The notes beneath the pieces are model-generated. The model saw nothing but the letters and a program-made list of their open reading frames with translations, searched no databases and was not told where the DNA came from. Below are positions 1 through 11,198 of a DNA stretch of 64,000 nt, in pieces. Every line of letters begins with the position of its first letter. Position 1 is the first letter of the stretch. A program made the position numbers and the translations under genes. Source of the stretch: Lotus japonicus (taxonomy: Eukaryota > Streptophyta > Magnoliopsida > Fabales > Fabaceae); assembly GCF_012489685.1 (NCBI RefSeq), contig NC_080044.1, positions 49,848,964-49,912,963 of the forward strand, read 5' to 3'.

Positions 1-1084
1 GGATTTTATCCTGGTTCACTTGATAAATCACTCAAGCTACTCCAGTCCACCCGTTAAGGTGATTTCTTCCTTCTTAGAATGAAGGCAATCCACTAATCAG
101 GTAAGAGTTACAACTGCACTTGAAACCTACAAGTGACTAACAATTACACTGACTTAGCTCACACTAAGATTCACTCTCTTAGTCTTCTCTAGGATCCGAT
201 CAACCTTGATCTCCTAAAGGAACTAAACAAACTGTTTATCAAAGAATTGTTTACAAGAGATTTGCTTCTAAAAAGCTAATAGTAAACTCAATGAATTTCA
301 GATGAAAGAAAACTTAGAAGATTTTCGAATATGTCTTGCGTATATGAATGCTTCTTCTTCTAGCCGTTTCTTTCAGTCTTCAACCTCTTTATATACTCCA
401 AGGATTAGGGTTGAGCGATGCATGGGAAATGCTACCGTTGGAGGGCAGTTCTGGAAAATCCAGCTTCTGCTGTGGCTGAGAACGTTAGGTAGGTCGTCAG
501 GAAGGTACAGTTGCTTTTGTACTTGGATAGCGACGCGACCTTCAAACCTAGGAGACTTCTGATCAGGGGAATGCTTCGTATTGGAACTTGTGAAGCCGGT
601 TGATCAGAGTCAGAGGGAAAGCACAGATCCTCTGACCATTGTATCTTCTGATTCTGAACTCAGAGGGAAGAACATGGCCTTCAGAGTTTCTTGCTTCTGG
701 ACTTCAGAGTTTCCACTATTCAGCTTCTGGATCTTCAGAGTCTTCTACACCATCAGAACATCTGAACCTTCAGTGTTTCTTGGTTATCAGAACTTCTGGA
801 TCTTCAGAGCTTCTAGTGACTGAGTCCTCATCAGAGTTTGTATGACATCAGAACTTCTGAAGCTTTTCCACTGTTCATACTGAACATGGTGAATGCGAAA
901 GCGTTGCTTGGGTCACTCTTTATACACAGTGCTTCTGATTTGTGTGAGATTGAGTTGAGGTCAGAGCCTGTAAATAGCACACTCAGAAAAACACGTTAGA
1001 GTACCACAATTGTTCATATCAAAAGGTTAACTTGTAATCATCAAAACATAGAGTTGTACTACTAGATCAAAACTTGATCTTACA
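1..1084 (-). repeat. 3' LTR of the Copia element, cut by window edge
   Basis: The LTR boundary is placed at the TACA ending at 1084, which on the minus strand is TGTA directly after a purine tract. The other end lies outside the window, so the LTR is at least 1,084 bp. The short ORFs at 302-845 lie within it and show no protein character. The region is rich in TCAGA/TCTGA words, as is the rest of this element. Confidence 0.75.
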
Positions 1085-1099
1085 ATCTCCCCCTTTTTG
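1085..1099 (-). other. polypurine tract of the Copia element
   Basis: The minus strand reads TCAAAAAGGGGGAGAT immediately before TGTAAGATC. This is the usual position and composition of the plus-strand primer next to a 3' LTR. Confidence 0.8.
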
Positions 1100-1726
1100 A
1101 TGATGACAAAACTAAGATTTTTGATGAACAATTCTTAAACATTAAACTGAATTCACTCAGAGTTTAGAGATATAGAATAAGACTTATCCTGATGTGAATA
1201 GTTTATCTTGCTCATTATGAATTCAAGTCACTGCTTGATTCTGAGCTTAGCTCCCCCTGAATCTAATACTTGATGAAAACGTTAGTAAAGTCTAGATTCT
1301 GAGCTAAATAATATAAGAGTTCAGAGTGAAAAAACTTATGACATAGATGAAAATCGAGTAATCAGAGCGCATAAGTAATCAGAGTCATGGACAAGGTATC
1401 AGAGTCTTGGGTATCAGAGTCAACTTATAATCACTTCAGAAGAAGTGAAATGTATTCCTTGTATTTGCCCAGTGACACATCTATGGTCATGAAGGTGGAA
1501 CTCTTAAAATCTCCAAAAGAAAAATAAATCACACTAACACATCTTACACATCAAAAACTGGGTTTACTCCCCCTTTTTGTCATAAGCAAAAAGCTCGGGG
1601 TGTGAAAAACTTAGCTTGAAGTACAAGGTACTCCCCCTTAGAGAAGGTCTAAGTTTAAAGGAAATGAAAACGATGCAAGAATCAGAGTTAGGCGAAATAA
1701 ATAGAAGAGTTAATGCAAGAGAAGAA
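1100..1726. other. non-coding spacer between LTR and antisense gene
   Basis: No ORF with protein character on either strand. The stretch is dotted with TCAGAGT-type words, for example several between 1340 and 1430, and with CTCCCCCT runs near 1567 and 1631 that resemble extra polypurine tracts on the minus strand. Confidence 0.6.
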
Positions 1727-1834
1727 CGTTTACCACCGGTCAAGTGAGTAAAGAGAAGGGTCAGTTACCAAGAACTTAACCTCGAGAAACCGTAGAAGCA
1801 TTAACTTTCAGAGAGAAAGTGAAGCCTATATAAA
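1727..1834 (+). promoter_or_regulatory. putative promoter of the antisense small ORF
   Basis: TATATAAA at 1827-1834 lies 63 bp upstream of the ATG at 1890. The block TTTACCACCGGTCAAGTGA (1729-1747) recurs with one mismatch at 38040-38058, upstream of the homologous ORF in the Tat element. Its distance to the start codon is about 161 bp here and 154 bp there. The match in sequence and spacing is seen directly; promoter function is inferred. Confidence 0.6.
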
Positions 1835-1889
1835 GCGTTGGAGAGAAAGGTAAGCTTCACACCTCGAACAATCTTCAGTAAGAAAAAAA

Positions 1890-2282
1890 ATGGCATCATA
1901 CAACGTAGCACTAGAAGAGCTGAGGAAGAAGGCCTTTGAGGAGGACTTGTTCCTGAACATCAGGCATCCAGAGGGTACAGCGACCATCTCGAAGCTAACA
2001 CGGACACTGCTGGAAGAGGACCTGCGTCAAGAGTTGGAGAGAGACCTGAAGGAATTTCTTGCCTTCGTGGAGGAGGTGCAAGAACTTAGCCGGCTTGAAC
2101 TCAAGCTGCTGGAAGAAAAAGAAGGTTTGGAAGAGAAGCTCAGGACTTCAGAAGAGATTCTGGAGAGGGATGAGCTAAAGGACAGGCTCAGCAACATCCA
2201 GCATGTACTGGAGCGTCTGGAGAAGGATAGGTCAGAGCAGCGCCAGGAGTGCAGAAGAATGAGGAGGGATCCTCCATTCTAG
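1890..2282 (+). CDS. small charged helical protein, antisense ORF of the Copia element
   Basis: An intact 130-codon ORF running opposite to the host element, between its env-like gene and 3' LTR. I do not recognise a named family. The product is rich in Glu, Leu, Arg and Lys and looks almost wholly alpha-helical, with coiled-coil-like heptads over about residues 40-120. It has no signal peptide or membrane segment. Its N-terminus (MA-Y--AL-ELR--AFE--L), a central FL-(F/Y)VEE motif and the C-terminal R----PPF match the 133-residue ORF at 38194-38595. A TATA box and a shared upstream block precede it. Additional ORFs, including antisense ones, are known in plant LTR retrotransposons; sharing of one between Copia and Gypsy elements is the unusual point. 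The ATG at 1890 was chosen because the homology begins there. Confidence 0.72.
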   Translation: MASYNVALEELRKKAFEEDLFLNIRHPEGTATISKLTRTLLEEDLRQELERDLKEFLAFVEEVQELSRLELKLLEEKEGLEEKLRTSEEILERDELKDRLSNIQHVLERLEKDRSEQRQECRRMRRDPPF

Positions 2283-2503
2283 ATTTTAGGGAAAGAATGT
2301 ATGATGTAAACATAAAGAAATTATGATGTAAACGGAAAAATATTATGAATAAAAGGATTTTTGCAAACATATGTGACACAAATATATATAGATATGCATA
2401 TAGAATCACAAACGAATAAAGTAGAATAAATAAATAAAAGGAAACAGAGTTTAACAAAAATAAAACAATGTTAAAGACAAAGAAAAACGAAGAGATCCTA
2501 AAA

Positions 2504-3551
2504 CTAAGGTTTGTCAGTACGTCGCAGAAGTTCCATCATCATGTGCTTCATCTCAATCAGCATGGATTCATGAATGTCAAGACGCTGTTCCATGATGTCG
2601 AGTCTGGATGAGCTTGTCTGAGTAGAACTGGAAGGAACATTCTGAGCAGCTTGAGGATCTGGAATGGAAGCAGAAGCAGCAGGAGTAAACACAACTGGTG
2701 CAAGTGCTTGGCATCTAAGAGCTTCAGCCTCAGCTTCAAGTCGCTCTGCCTCTAGTCTGGCTTGTTCAGCTTGAGCTGCTGCTAGACGTGCAGCTTCTTC
2801 TGCTTGAGCCTTCTTTCTCTTGGCTTCTTCAATAGCTTCAAGAAGCTTATTTCTCTGTTCTTGTTCATGAAGAGCCACCCTTCGAGCAAACCTTTGCTTG
2901 GCAGCCTCAATCCTCTGACTTCCCTCTGTATGCAGGAGCTGCATCATAATTGGAACTTGAGCCACCAGCCAAGTGCCCAGATTGTTCCACTCATCAGCCA
3001 CACGTTCAGCATTCTCACTGAGGTCAGTCTGACCGTGCACATTGCGGAGCCTCAAAGAGGCTTCATGATAGAAAATATTGATGCACTCAGAGAGAGATGT
3101 GGGTTGGAGGTGAGTATAGGGAATTATGGAGAGGTTGGTTTCAGGAGAGGCTGGGTGGTTGCTGCTATGAGCTTCAGAGGCACCTTGTGGAGAACCAATG
3201 TTAATCATTTGAGTATTGGGTTCAGAGGTTCCAAGGTGAGGTTCTGAAGTTTCAACCAGAGGATGGGGTGATCTAACCGAGGATTGGTTAGACACTGATT
3301 GTTCGGGTTCAGGTTCTGGTTGAATAGGCTCTTGTTGGTCAGGGGCAGGGTGAGCTTGTGGAGCCAAAGGGTCTGCCTCTTGTAAAGGATTGGCCAAGAT
3401 AGGTTCATCTGGGTCAACTAGACGTTCAGGTCTAGGGCCAGGATATCTCCTAGGGCTTGGACAAGTGAGGTAGTATTCCTCTAAGGTAGACACCTTTTCT
3501 TTTCTGACCTCCATGAATTTTCTAATGGATTCAGAGTTATTGGAGGGAGAA
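2504..3551 (-). pseudogene. env-like ORF, C-terminal part (split by solo LTR)
   Basis: This is the distal half of the env-like gene whose proximal half is at 6143-7961; the 2,591-bp solo LTR lies between. The reading frame is the same on both sides once one copy of the GAGAA duplication is discounted. The segment starts with a Pro/Glu/Ser-rich stretch, continues into an Ala/Glu/Arg-rich region of long coiled-coil character at about 125-205 codons from its start, and ends with a short Met-rich amphipathic helix. I see no hydrophobic membrane anchor. The first residues of the 358-codon ORF that extends to 3580 belong to the inserted LTR and are not part of the gene. Confidence 0.75.
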
Positions 3552-6142
3552 TGTAAGGCCCTAAGTTCAATTTGGAACAATTTTATGGAAGTTTGAATAA
3601 AATTGAAGTTTTAGCTAATGTTTGATAACTGGCAGATTAGAACTGTCAACTTGTGCGAATTTTTAGAGGGTCTTAACGACTTCATTTGGGAAAACTTCCT
3701 TTATGAGAGTTGTAGCCCTTCAAGTCTAGAAAATTCTCCAAGTGGTTTCGCGTCGATCCGATATCTGTAGCTCCAGATATCCCCGTTTTAGTGAACGCAG
3801 TTCCGGCTGTACAGTGCCAGCAGAATTATTGCATTGTTTTTCTCCTAAGTCCGTATTTAATTATGAATTTACCTTTGAGGGCTTAGGTTTTAGTAAGTTT
3901 CAGGTCTGATTAGGTAATTATACTGGTGGGTTAAGGTTGGACTTGGGACGGGCTTGTGGAAAAACAAAACCCTAGCCCAAGTGATGGAGGGTGGGGCGCG
4001 AGCTGCTTAGGGTTTGGAGGGGGGGGAAAAGAATTCTTTTCTCATTCTGTTCTGAAAACAGAAGTTGGATACCTCTTACGTGAAAAACTCAGGAGAGAAA
4101 AGAGTGAGAGAGCCTTCCTTTGCACCCTTGAACCGCCGCCGCTCCTAGCCTTGCCACCACCGTCGGACCGTGCGCGAGAGAGAGAGGACCGTGCGCGAGA
4201 GAGAGAGCTGTTTGGGAGAGAGGGAGACTTGGACAGCAAGGAAAGCTATTTCAACCTTCATTATTCTCCTCTTTTTCCAACCAAAACCCAAGGTAAGGGC
4301 TGGTCTTAGGATCTTTTGGGTAGGATAAGGTCATAACATGAGCTTTCTTGAAAAATTGTGATTCTTGCTATGCGATTTCATGAGGTCAGGGCTGAGTGTT
4401 TTTGTTTCTGCGTTTTATGCAGTGAAATTCATGCTTCCAAAGCCTTGTTTGACATGTTTCTACTGTCCAATGTTTCTATGACACGATCACATGCTTACTT
4501 GCTAATTTTGGTTCATGGAATGTGTGTTCCTAACATGATCAATGTGAAAACTTGAGTTCTGGAATTTCTGGGAGAATATGATGGTGTTTGGGGACTATAT
4601 TATGCTTGTGAATATGAAAAGGAAGAAAGAAAAAAATTTGCAAAACCCTAAGGTCTAAAACTTGGCTTGGCCGAACCCAATTTAGGGGTATTGGACCACT
4701 TTTTCTTCCGTTTTCATGTTCATATCGTATGAGTTCTCGTTGGGACAATTTATGGTAAATTATGATGCATGAAATTGTGGATTTAAATCCTTGTTGAGGT
4801 CTTGATGCCATGAAAATTTGTATGCATGCTTGCAAAATTTGCTAAGTGAAGTACTTGCCATAACTTGATGTTTGTGTGATGATGAAAGCTGAAATCTTGT
4901 ATGACTAATGTGTTGTTTGGGCTGTACTTGGACACATGTGATCAAAGGGAAGGAAAAGAAATGTTTTTGAAAACCCTAAGGGCTTCCTTTAGGTTCGGCC
5001 GAACCCTACTTTAGGGGGTTCGGTAAATTCTTTTCTACCGTTTGATGCACAAGTCTTAAGATACATCACTTGATGATCTTTCTACGATTCAAGGTGCATG
5101 AGTTGTGATTATTGGTAACAAGGGTCGCTCACCTAGCTGTAATTCCCTTGTTATCGTGAATGGTGCTATTTAATGTGTGCGGTTAAGCTAAAGACTTAGG
5201 GTGACTGACTTAGAGCCTTAAGAACAAAGAGAAAAAGAACTAATATTGTTGTGACTCGCTTGCAAGTGAAATTAATTAATTTACGGACATAGGTCGGGTA
5301 GACTATGGTCCATGAGAACGATGGGCTTGCACGCGAGGGAGATTTTGGGTCGACTGCGGTCACCCGTGATTTTTGTGGATCATTGCGGCTCCACGTGTTT
5401 GGTTGACTGCGGTCACCGTGATTTTTGTGGATCATTGCGGCTCCACGTGTTTGGTTGACTGCGGTCACCGTGATTACCGTGCCTCTGCGGAAGCACGAAG
5501 ATGGCCATGGAAGTTTTGGTGGGTTGTGTGAAGTGAGATTCCGTTAGTAACTGACTCTTTCCCATAAAAGACATATAATGTACTTATATTATATATGTTG
5601 TTGTTGATTTTGTCATTATCATTCTTTTTGTTGGACCTGACCCTGCTTGTTTGCTATGTGTTTATTTGGGGGGGGGGTAGATGGTCGTGAAGATAATGGC
5701 GACGACTCATTCTTGGGAGTTGATGCTACGTGACGAGCCACTACAGATGACGACTACACTTCTGATGAAGAGGAAGAAGATAAAGAGGAAGGGGCCAAGG
5801 ATATGGTTGGGTTGTGAGACATCCATTTTTCTTTTGGGTTGAGAGTACCGAGTTTTGGAAGTATTGAACCATTACTTTATTTTAGTTGAGATAGTTTAAC
5901 TTGATGTAATTTACTTTGAAGTTTTCTTCCGGATATTTATTTCATACTCTTTTCAATGATTAATAAAGTTTGAGGTTTAGGTTGATGTTTATTTCCGCAA
6001 GTTTGAAATGGTTAAATTTCGAGAATTTTGTAAAATTGAACTTTTATCATTAATTCAAGATTAATAAGTGAATCGACGAAAAATCTTTATGAAAATTGGT
6101 TAATTAGTTACTGTGTAACACTCGAGAAATCGGGGCGTTACA
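3552..6142 (+). mobile_element. solo LTR of a Tekay-like Gypsy element
   Basis: It begins TGTAAGGCCC and ends GGGGCGTTACA and is flanked by a perfect 5-bp duplication, GAGAA, at 3547-3551 and 6143-6147. It is the same family as the two LTRs at 41382-44282 and 49023-51923 (which lie on the other strand), but it is shorter (2,591 against 2,901 bp) and diverged. No internal sequence remains, so it arose by LTR-LTR recombination after insertion. It interrupts the env-like gene. Where the full-length LTRs carry a 144-codon ORF, this copy has only a short related reading frame near 5692-5840. Confidence 0.92.
5352..5480 (+). repeat. 52-bp minisatellite with G-boxes inside the solo LTR
   Basis: About 2.3 copies of a 52-53-bp unit starting at 5352, 5405 and 5457, with core GACTGCGGTCACCGTGAT. 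Each full unit contains CACGTG (first at 5392-5397), the plant G-box core. The same array occurs in the LTRs at 42440-42580 and 50081-50221. Confidence 0.75.
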
Positions 6143-7961
6143 GAGAAGAATCAGCAACATTGGTTGGGAAGGATACAGGTGTAAAGGCTGTGGAAGAATC
6201 TGTATCCGTGGTTCTGGCAGCAGGACGTGCTGATGCTCTGGGAACAGAGTGATCAGACGTTCTGGGTTGTGGTTCTGTTTGGTTGGGCTCTGGTTGTTCA
6301 TGGATGATGGGTTCAGAAGATAATGGGTCGTACGGGATGGTAAGGAGAGAGGTTGGTTCTTCTGACCTAGAGGGTTGGTTCTGAAGCAAATTCCAGAGAG
6401 GTGCTTCAGTAGGGGAAGGTTGAAAGAAAGAAGATCTTGGGGAATGTGGTGGAGAGGTGGTTTGTGCGGCTGGTTGGGATTCAGGAATAGGAGTGAGGGG
6501 ATTTGAGGAGTGTTTGAGCATGGCAGAAATAGGGAGTGCATCAAATAAATTCAAATCATCATCAGAAGCAAGTGCAGGCTTACTTGAATGTGCTGATGAT
6601 CTAGTCACTCTGGCAGGAGGTTCAGTCCTTCTGACCACTTCAGCAGCTGGTTCCACCCGAGTAGGCTTCACCACGATTCTGACCTGCTTCTTCTTCTTCT
6701 TCTTAGGAGGACCATCCTCATTGTCACTATCATCACCATCATCAGGCTTTCTCTTCTTCGGTTTGATCAGAGGGACATCTGATTCCTCAGAGGATTCGTC
6801 CAGAACCATCTTCCTCTGAGCTTTCTTCTTGGGAGGAGAAGGAAACTCTGGAGCAGGCGGTAGTCTGCTGACGAAATCATCAAGATCAATTTCGAATCCT
6901 TGAGCCCTTAGGTCTTCAACATAGCACCTGATGGCGTCAGGATTGTCTGCCTGTGTCCACAGAGGGTAGTCAGTGAGAGGCATCCTTCTGCTTCTGATCT
7001 CAGAAGATGTGTCTTCACGAGCAGGAGCAATCTTCTTCTGGACCAAACCCATCTTCTTCAGAGAATTTGCAGTGAAGACATCACTGACAATTGTGCTCAG
7101 ATCCTCTACACATCCAGCATTGACCAGATCTTGCACCAGGTTGCTTTCAATGAGAAAGTCTGAGAGCAGTCTCCCAAAGGGGATATATTTGATTGCTGAC
7201 TTGATGGAGGCAGTGGTGCGAGACTTCCGGATGCATTCCTTCAAGTAGGAGAACAGGAAGTAGGGAAGGCAGATCTTCTTCTGGTCTTGGATGAAGAACA
7301 ACATCACCTTCTGGTTGAAGTTGATGTAGTCTGGAGAACTGCCCTTCGGTCTCTGGTTTATGCAGTGGAGCAGGATCTTGTGCCAGATTCTGAGTTTGGG
7401 GTGAAGGTCCATCACCTTGTAACTCGTCTTGCCCGGTTTGAAAGTGGTGTACAGGGCCTGGTTGATTGTGTCCTTGGTGCTGGGTTTCAGCTTCGATTCC
7501 GTGAGTTGGAAACGATACCCATAAGCAGTGTCTGCACCCAGCAAGTTCACGAAGGACTTCTCCGTGATGATGATCTTTCTTCCAAGAATGTGAGATACCA
7601 CCTGAGTATCATCGCAGTCGGCGTGCTTCCAGAATTCCTTTACCAGTCTATCATACACCGGTCCTCGAAGTCTGTTGAAGTAATTTCCCCAACCTTGAGC
7701 TTGGACTTCAGGACGAAGGTCATACCCATTTGTAGCCAGGTTGTCGAGGTTGAATCTCCATTCTGCCAGGACTTGGAGTTCCTCAGGAGGATATACGCAG
7801 TGAACGGCACAGCCCCGTTCTGCAATTGGAAGAATCTGCTCTTGAGCTTGACCTTGATCTGGTGTCGGATTCTCAGGGCCCCTTTGACCCGTTGCTAGGC
7901 CAACTACCATGTGAGGGAACTGAGGTGCATCTGCAGTAGATCTTCTGGTTTGTCTCACCAT
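6143..7961 (-). pseudogene. env-like ORF of Sirevirus type, N-terminal part
   Basis: An open frame from the ATG at 7961 to the solo-LTR insertion (about 606 residues), starting 444 bp downstream of the pol stop. Residues 50-350 form a folded, weakly hydrophobic region resembling the env-like product of plant Sireviruses. Residues 370-440 are highly basic, with PKKRK at about 401-405 and PKKKKKK at 419-425, both typical nuclear-localisation signals, separated by an acidic patch. The rest is Pro/Ser/Thr-rich. There is no N-terminal signal peptide and no obvious membrane span, which argues against a true envelope role. It is complete up to the insertion; the gene continues at 2504-3551. Confidence 0.78.
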
Positions 7962-8405
7962 TTTTGAAGCGGTTGAAGGTTTGAGGTAGAAGATGAAGGT
8001 TGGAAGATGAAGAGAGATCGAGAGAGAAATCGAGAAAAGCGGTTTTTGAAAAAGCAGAGAGAGCGAGAGTAAAAACCGGAAGTGAACGAGATCGTGTGTG
8101 TATAGTGGGTTTTATCAAATAACCGTTGTTGATTCAAAAAGCACTTTAAGATCAACGGTTGAAAATTAAAGATAGATAGTAACAGTAAAATACACAATCA
8201 CACACAGAAGAGAAGCATATCTACACGCAATCATAACAGACTGTCACACGGGCACAAGGAACTATGCATCAGAAAAACTGACACACGTGTTATTGTCTCA
8301 GCTTCAGAGTCAGTACCAGTGGGTACACACACTCTGATTGAGTTACCTTCTGGACTAGACATCTTCTGATCAAGAAGTATCGTAGTCAGAGGTTCTGATC
8401 CATCT
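7962..8405 (-). other. spacer between pol and env-like ORF
   Basis: No coding potential on either strand. It is Arg/Phe-frame rich by composition only. It may hold a splice or initiation signal for env-like expression, but none can be identified by eye. Confidence 0.5.
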
Positions 8406-9892
8406 TCACTCTGGACAAAAGTCCATGTTTAGATTTTTCAGAATAAAATTAAATCTATCCTCTGCTAAGGGCTTTGTAAAGATATCTGCCCATTGATGGT
8501 CAGTATCAACAAACTTCAGAAGAAGTACGCCCTTCTGTACATAATCTCTAATAAAGTGATACTTTACCTCAATGTTCTTTGCCCTTGAATGCAAGATAGG
8601 ATTCTTACTCAATGAGATTGCAGCAGTGTTATCACAATAGATTGGGATATTGCTCTCAAGGATCTGATAATCCTCCAGCTGATGTTTCATCCAGAGCATC
8701 TGAGTGCTGCATATTGCTGCTGAGATATATTCTGCCTCTGCAGTTGATAGTGCAATGGTTGATTGCCTCTTGCTTGCCCATGAGACTAGATTGCTTCCCA
8801 GAAATTGACAATTTCCAGAAGTACTTTTTCTCTCTGTTCTATCTCCAGCATAATCAGCATCACAGTAACCTGAAAGCTTATACTCTGATGTTTTCTTATA
8901 CATCAAGCCAAGGTTAGTGGTGCCTTTCAGATACCTTAGGATCCTCTTAACAGCAGTTAAGTGGGTTTCCCTTGGATCTGATTGGAAACGAGCACATAAG
9001 TGAACACTAAATAATATGTCTGGCCTAGATGCAGTTAAGTATAGAAGTGAACCTATCATGCCACGATAGAGCTTCTGACATACTTTACCACTTTTATCTT
9101 CTTTCTCCAGAATGCATGTAGGATGCATTGGAGTCTTGGCCTCTGTAGATTCCAGCATATTGAACTTCTTCAGAAGTTCTTTAGTGTACTTGCTCTGATG
9201 GATATATGTTCCTTCTGGTGTTTGATCAACTTGTATTCCCAGAAAGTACTTTAATTCTCCCATCATACTCATCTCAAATTCAGCCTGCATCATCTCAGAA
9301 AATTCTTTGCATAGAGATTGATTAGCAGAACCAAATATAATATCATCAACATAAATTTGCACAATTAAGATATCATCTTTATAAGTCTTGCAAAAAAGAG
9401 TTGTATCTACTTTACCCCTTACAAACTCATTCTCCAGAAGGAATGAGCTAAGTCTCTCATACCATGCTCTGGGAGCTTGCTTCAGACCGTAGAGTGATTT
9501 CTTCAATTTGAACACATGGTCTGGTTTCTTCTCATCTTCAAAACCTGGGGGTTGATGAACATAGACTTCCTCTGAGATATAACCATTTAGGAAGGCACTC
9601 TTTACGTCCATCTGATGTAGAACTATGTTGTGATTTACTGAGAAAGAGATCAACAGTCTGATTGCCTCCAGTCTTGCTACTGGAGCAAATGTTTCAGTGT
9701 AGTCTATTCCTTCCTGCTGGCTGTAGCCTTGAGCAACTAGCCTTGCCTTGTTTCTGACTACATCTCCTTTCTCATTCAGCTTGTTTCTGAATACCCATTT
9801 CGTTCCAATAACATGGACACTCTCAGGCTTCTTCACTAAGCTCCAAACATCGTTCTTGGAAAATTGATTCAGTTCTTCTTCCATGGCCAGAA
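8406..9892 (-). pseudogene. pol: Copia reverse transcriptase and RNase H
   Basis: A 492-codon ORF plus the codons up to the upstream stop. It contains the Copia RT start (WV-RNK---KG), the [11 protein letters not shown] segment, the catalytic YVDD box (about residue 178), and the RNase H motifs CDADYAGD and STAEAEYIS, followed by the [10 protein letters not shown] region and a normal pol end. It makes DNA from the element's RNA and removes the RNA strand. The domain itself is intact, but an in-frame stop at about 9891-9893 separates it from integrase, so the polyprotein cannot be completed. Confidence 0.9.
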
Positions 9893-9893
9893 T

Positions 9894-10730
9894 TCAATCC
9901 TTGTCCTGAAGAGCTTCATCTATGGACTTGGGTTCAATTAAGGACACCAATCCTTTCAGACTGAGCAAGGTCTCTTCAGAGGGTCTGAAGGCAGATCTGG
10001 TTCTGACTGGTTCGTCTTTGTTGCCCAGAATCAATTCCTTAGGGTGAGCTGCAGTGATTCTGCTCTTCTTCAGAGTTTGTGAGTTAGAGGGACCAGCTTC
10101 TTCCTCTGGTTCATCTTCCTCTGGCTCATCTTCCTCTGGAGCTTTGCCTTTGTCAGAAACATTAATGCTTAAATCTGCAAACTTTTCAACTAGCTTTGAC
10201 TGGTCAGAGTCAAGCTTATCGTCAAATCTAACATGAATAGATTCTTCAATAGTCTTAGCATCAGTATTATAAAATCTAAAACCTTTAGATCTCTCAGAGT
10301 AACCGAGTAATAGACACTTAGAAGACTTAGCATCAAATTTATGCAATCTATCCTTAGTATTGAGAACATAACAAACACAGCCAAAAGGATGAAAATAAGA
10401 AATGTTGGGTTTTATGTTCTTCCACAATTCATAAGGAGTCTTATTCAGAATTGGTCTCACAGAGATTCTGTTCTGAATGTAACATGCTGTATTTACTGCC
10501 TCTGCCCAAAAGTGCTTAGCCATGCCAGTTTCTTGGAGCATGGTTCTAGCCATCTCCTGAAGAGTTCTGTTCTTCCTCTCAACAACACCATTTTGTTGAG
10601 GAGTTCTGGGACAAGAGAAATCATGTGCAATTCCATAGGAATCAAACAGACTCTCAAACTTGTCATTCTCAAACTCTCCACCATGGTCACTTCTGACACG
10701 CACAATCCTACAAGCCTTCTCGTTTTGCAC
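9894..10730 (-). pseudogene. pol: Copia integrase core and C-terminal region
   Basis: A 278-codon open stretch with the second catalytic Asp in RSDHGGEFEN and the catalytic Glu in QQNGVVERKNR, then the conserved FHPFGCVCYV segment and an acidic linker (EEDEPEEDEPEEE) leading to RT. It would insert the element's cDNA into the genome. The upstream part of the core, with the first Asp, is separated by a single-base frameshift near 10752 in a T run and an in-frame stop near 10791, so this piece is not translated in phase with it. Confidence 0.87.
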
Positions 10731-10785
10731 TTGAGCAATGAAGGTAGAGAAACAGCATGAGACTCATCCTTGCGGGTTAGAAACT

Positions 10786-11198
10786 TTACCTATGTCCAGC
10801 GGCTATAGTCATCCACGATAACCATCCCATATCCTTGCCACCTATAGACTCAGTTTTCACTGGTCCAAAAAGGTCGATATGCAGAAGTTCCAACGGCCTT
10901 GAGGTTGAGACAACATTCTTTGCCTTGAAAGGGACTTTTGTGAATTTGCCTTTCTGACATGCTTCACAAAGAGCGTCTGAAGCGAACTTCAGATTGGGTA
11001 AGCCCCTGACAAGGTTTAGCTTGCTCAGCTGAGAAATCTTTCTCATACTGGCATGCCCTAACCGTCTATGCCATACCCACTGCTCTTCATTAACAGACAG
11101 AAGGCACTTCACATTCTGAGCCTCCAACTCAGATAATCTGATCTTATAGATGTTGTTCTTCCTCTTGCTGTTAAACAGAACAGAGCCATCGATCTGAC
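10786..11198 (-). pseudogene. pol: Copia GAG-pre-integrase and integrase zinc-binding segment
   Basis: It encodes the HHCC region (WHRRLGHAS ... CEACQKGK) and the first catalytic Asp segment (LLHIDLFGPVKT). Frame is lost at about 10835 and again at its upstream end near 11216, both apparently single-base changes. The order and spacing match Copia integrases. Confidence 0.85.

Noticed and set aside
302..845. Three ORFs of 68-86 codons at the left edge
   Set aside because: They lie in the Copia LTR, overlap each other and show only simple Ser/Phe-rich composition from TCAGA words.
3552..6142. Plant gene with leader, because of gene-like C/T-rich and G-box sequences
   Set aside because: The whole interval is bounded by TG...CA and a perfect GAGAA duplication and matches known LTRs in the window.
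6457..7898. Plus-strand ORFs opposite the env-like gene
   Set aside because: Mirror frames of a long real ORF; no motif or composition typical of protein.
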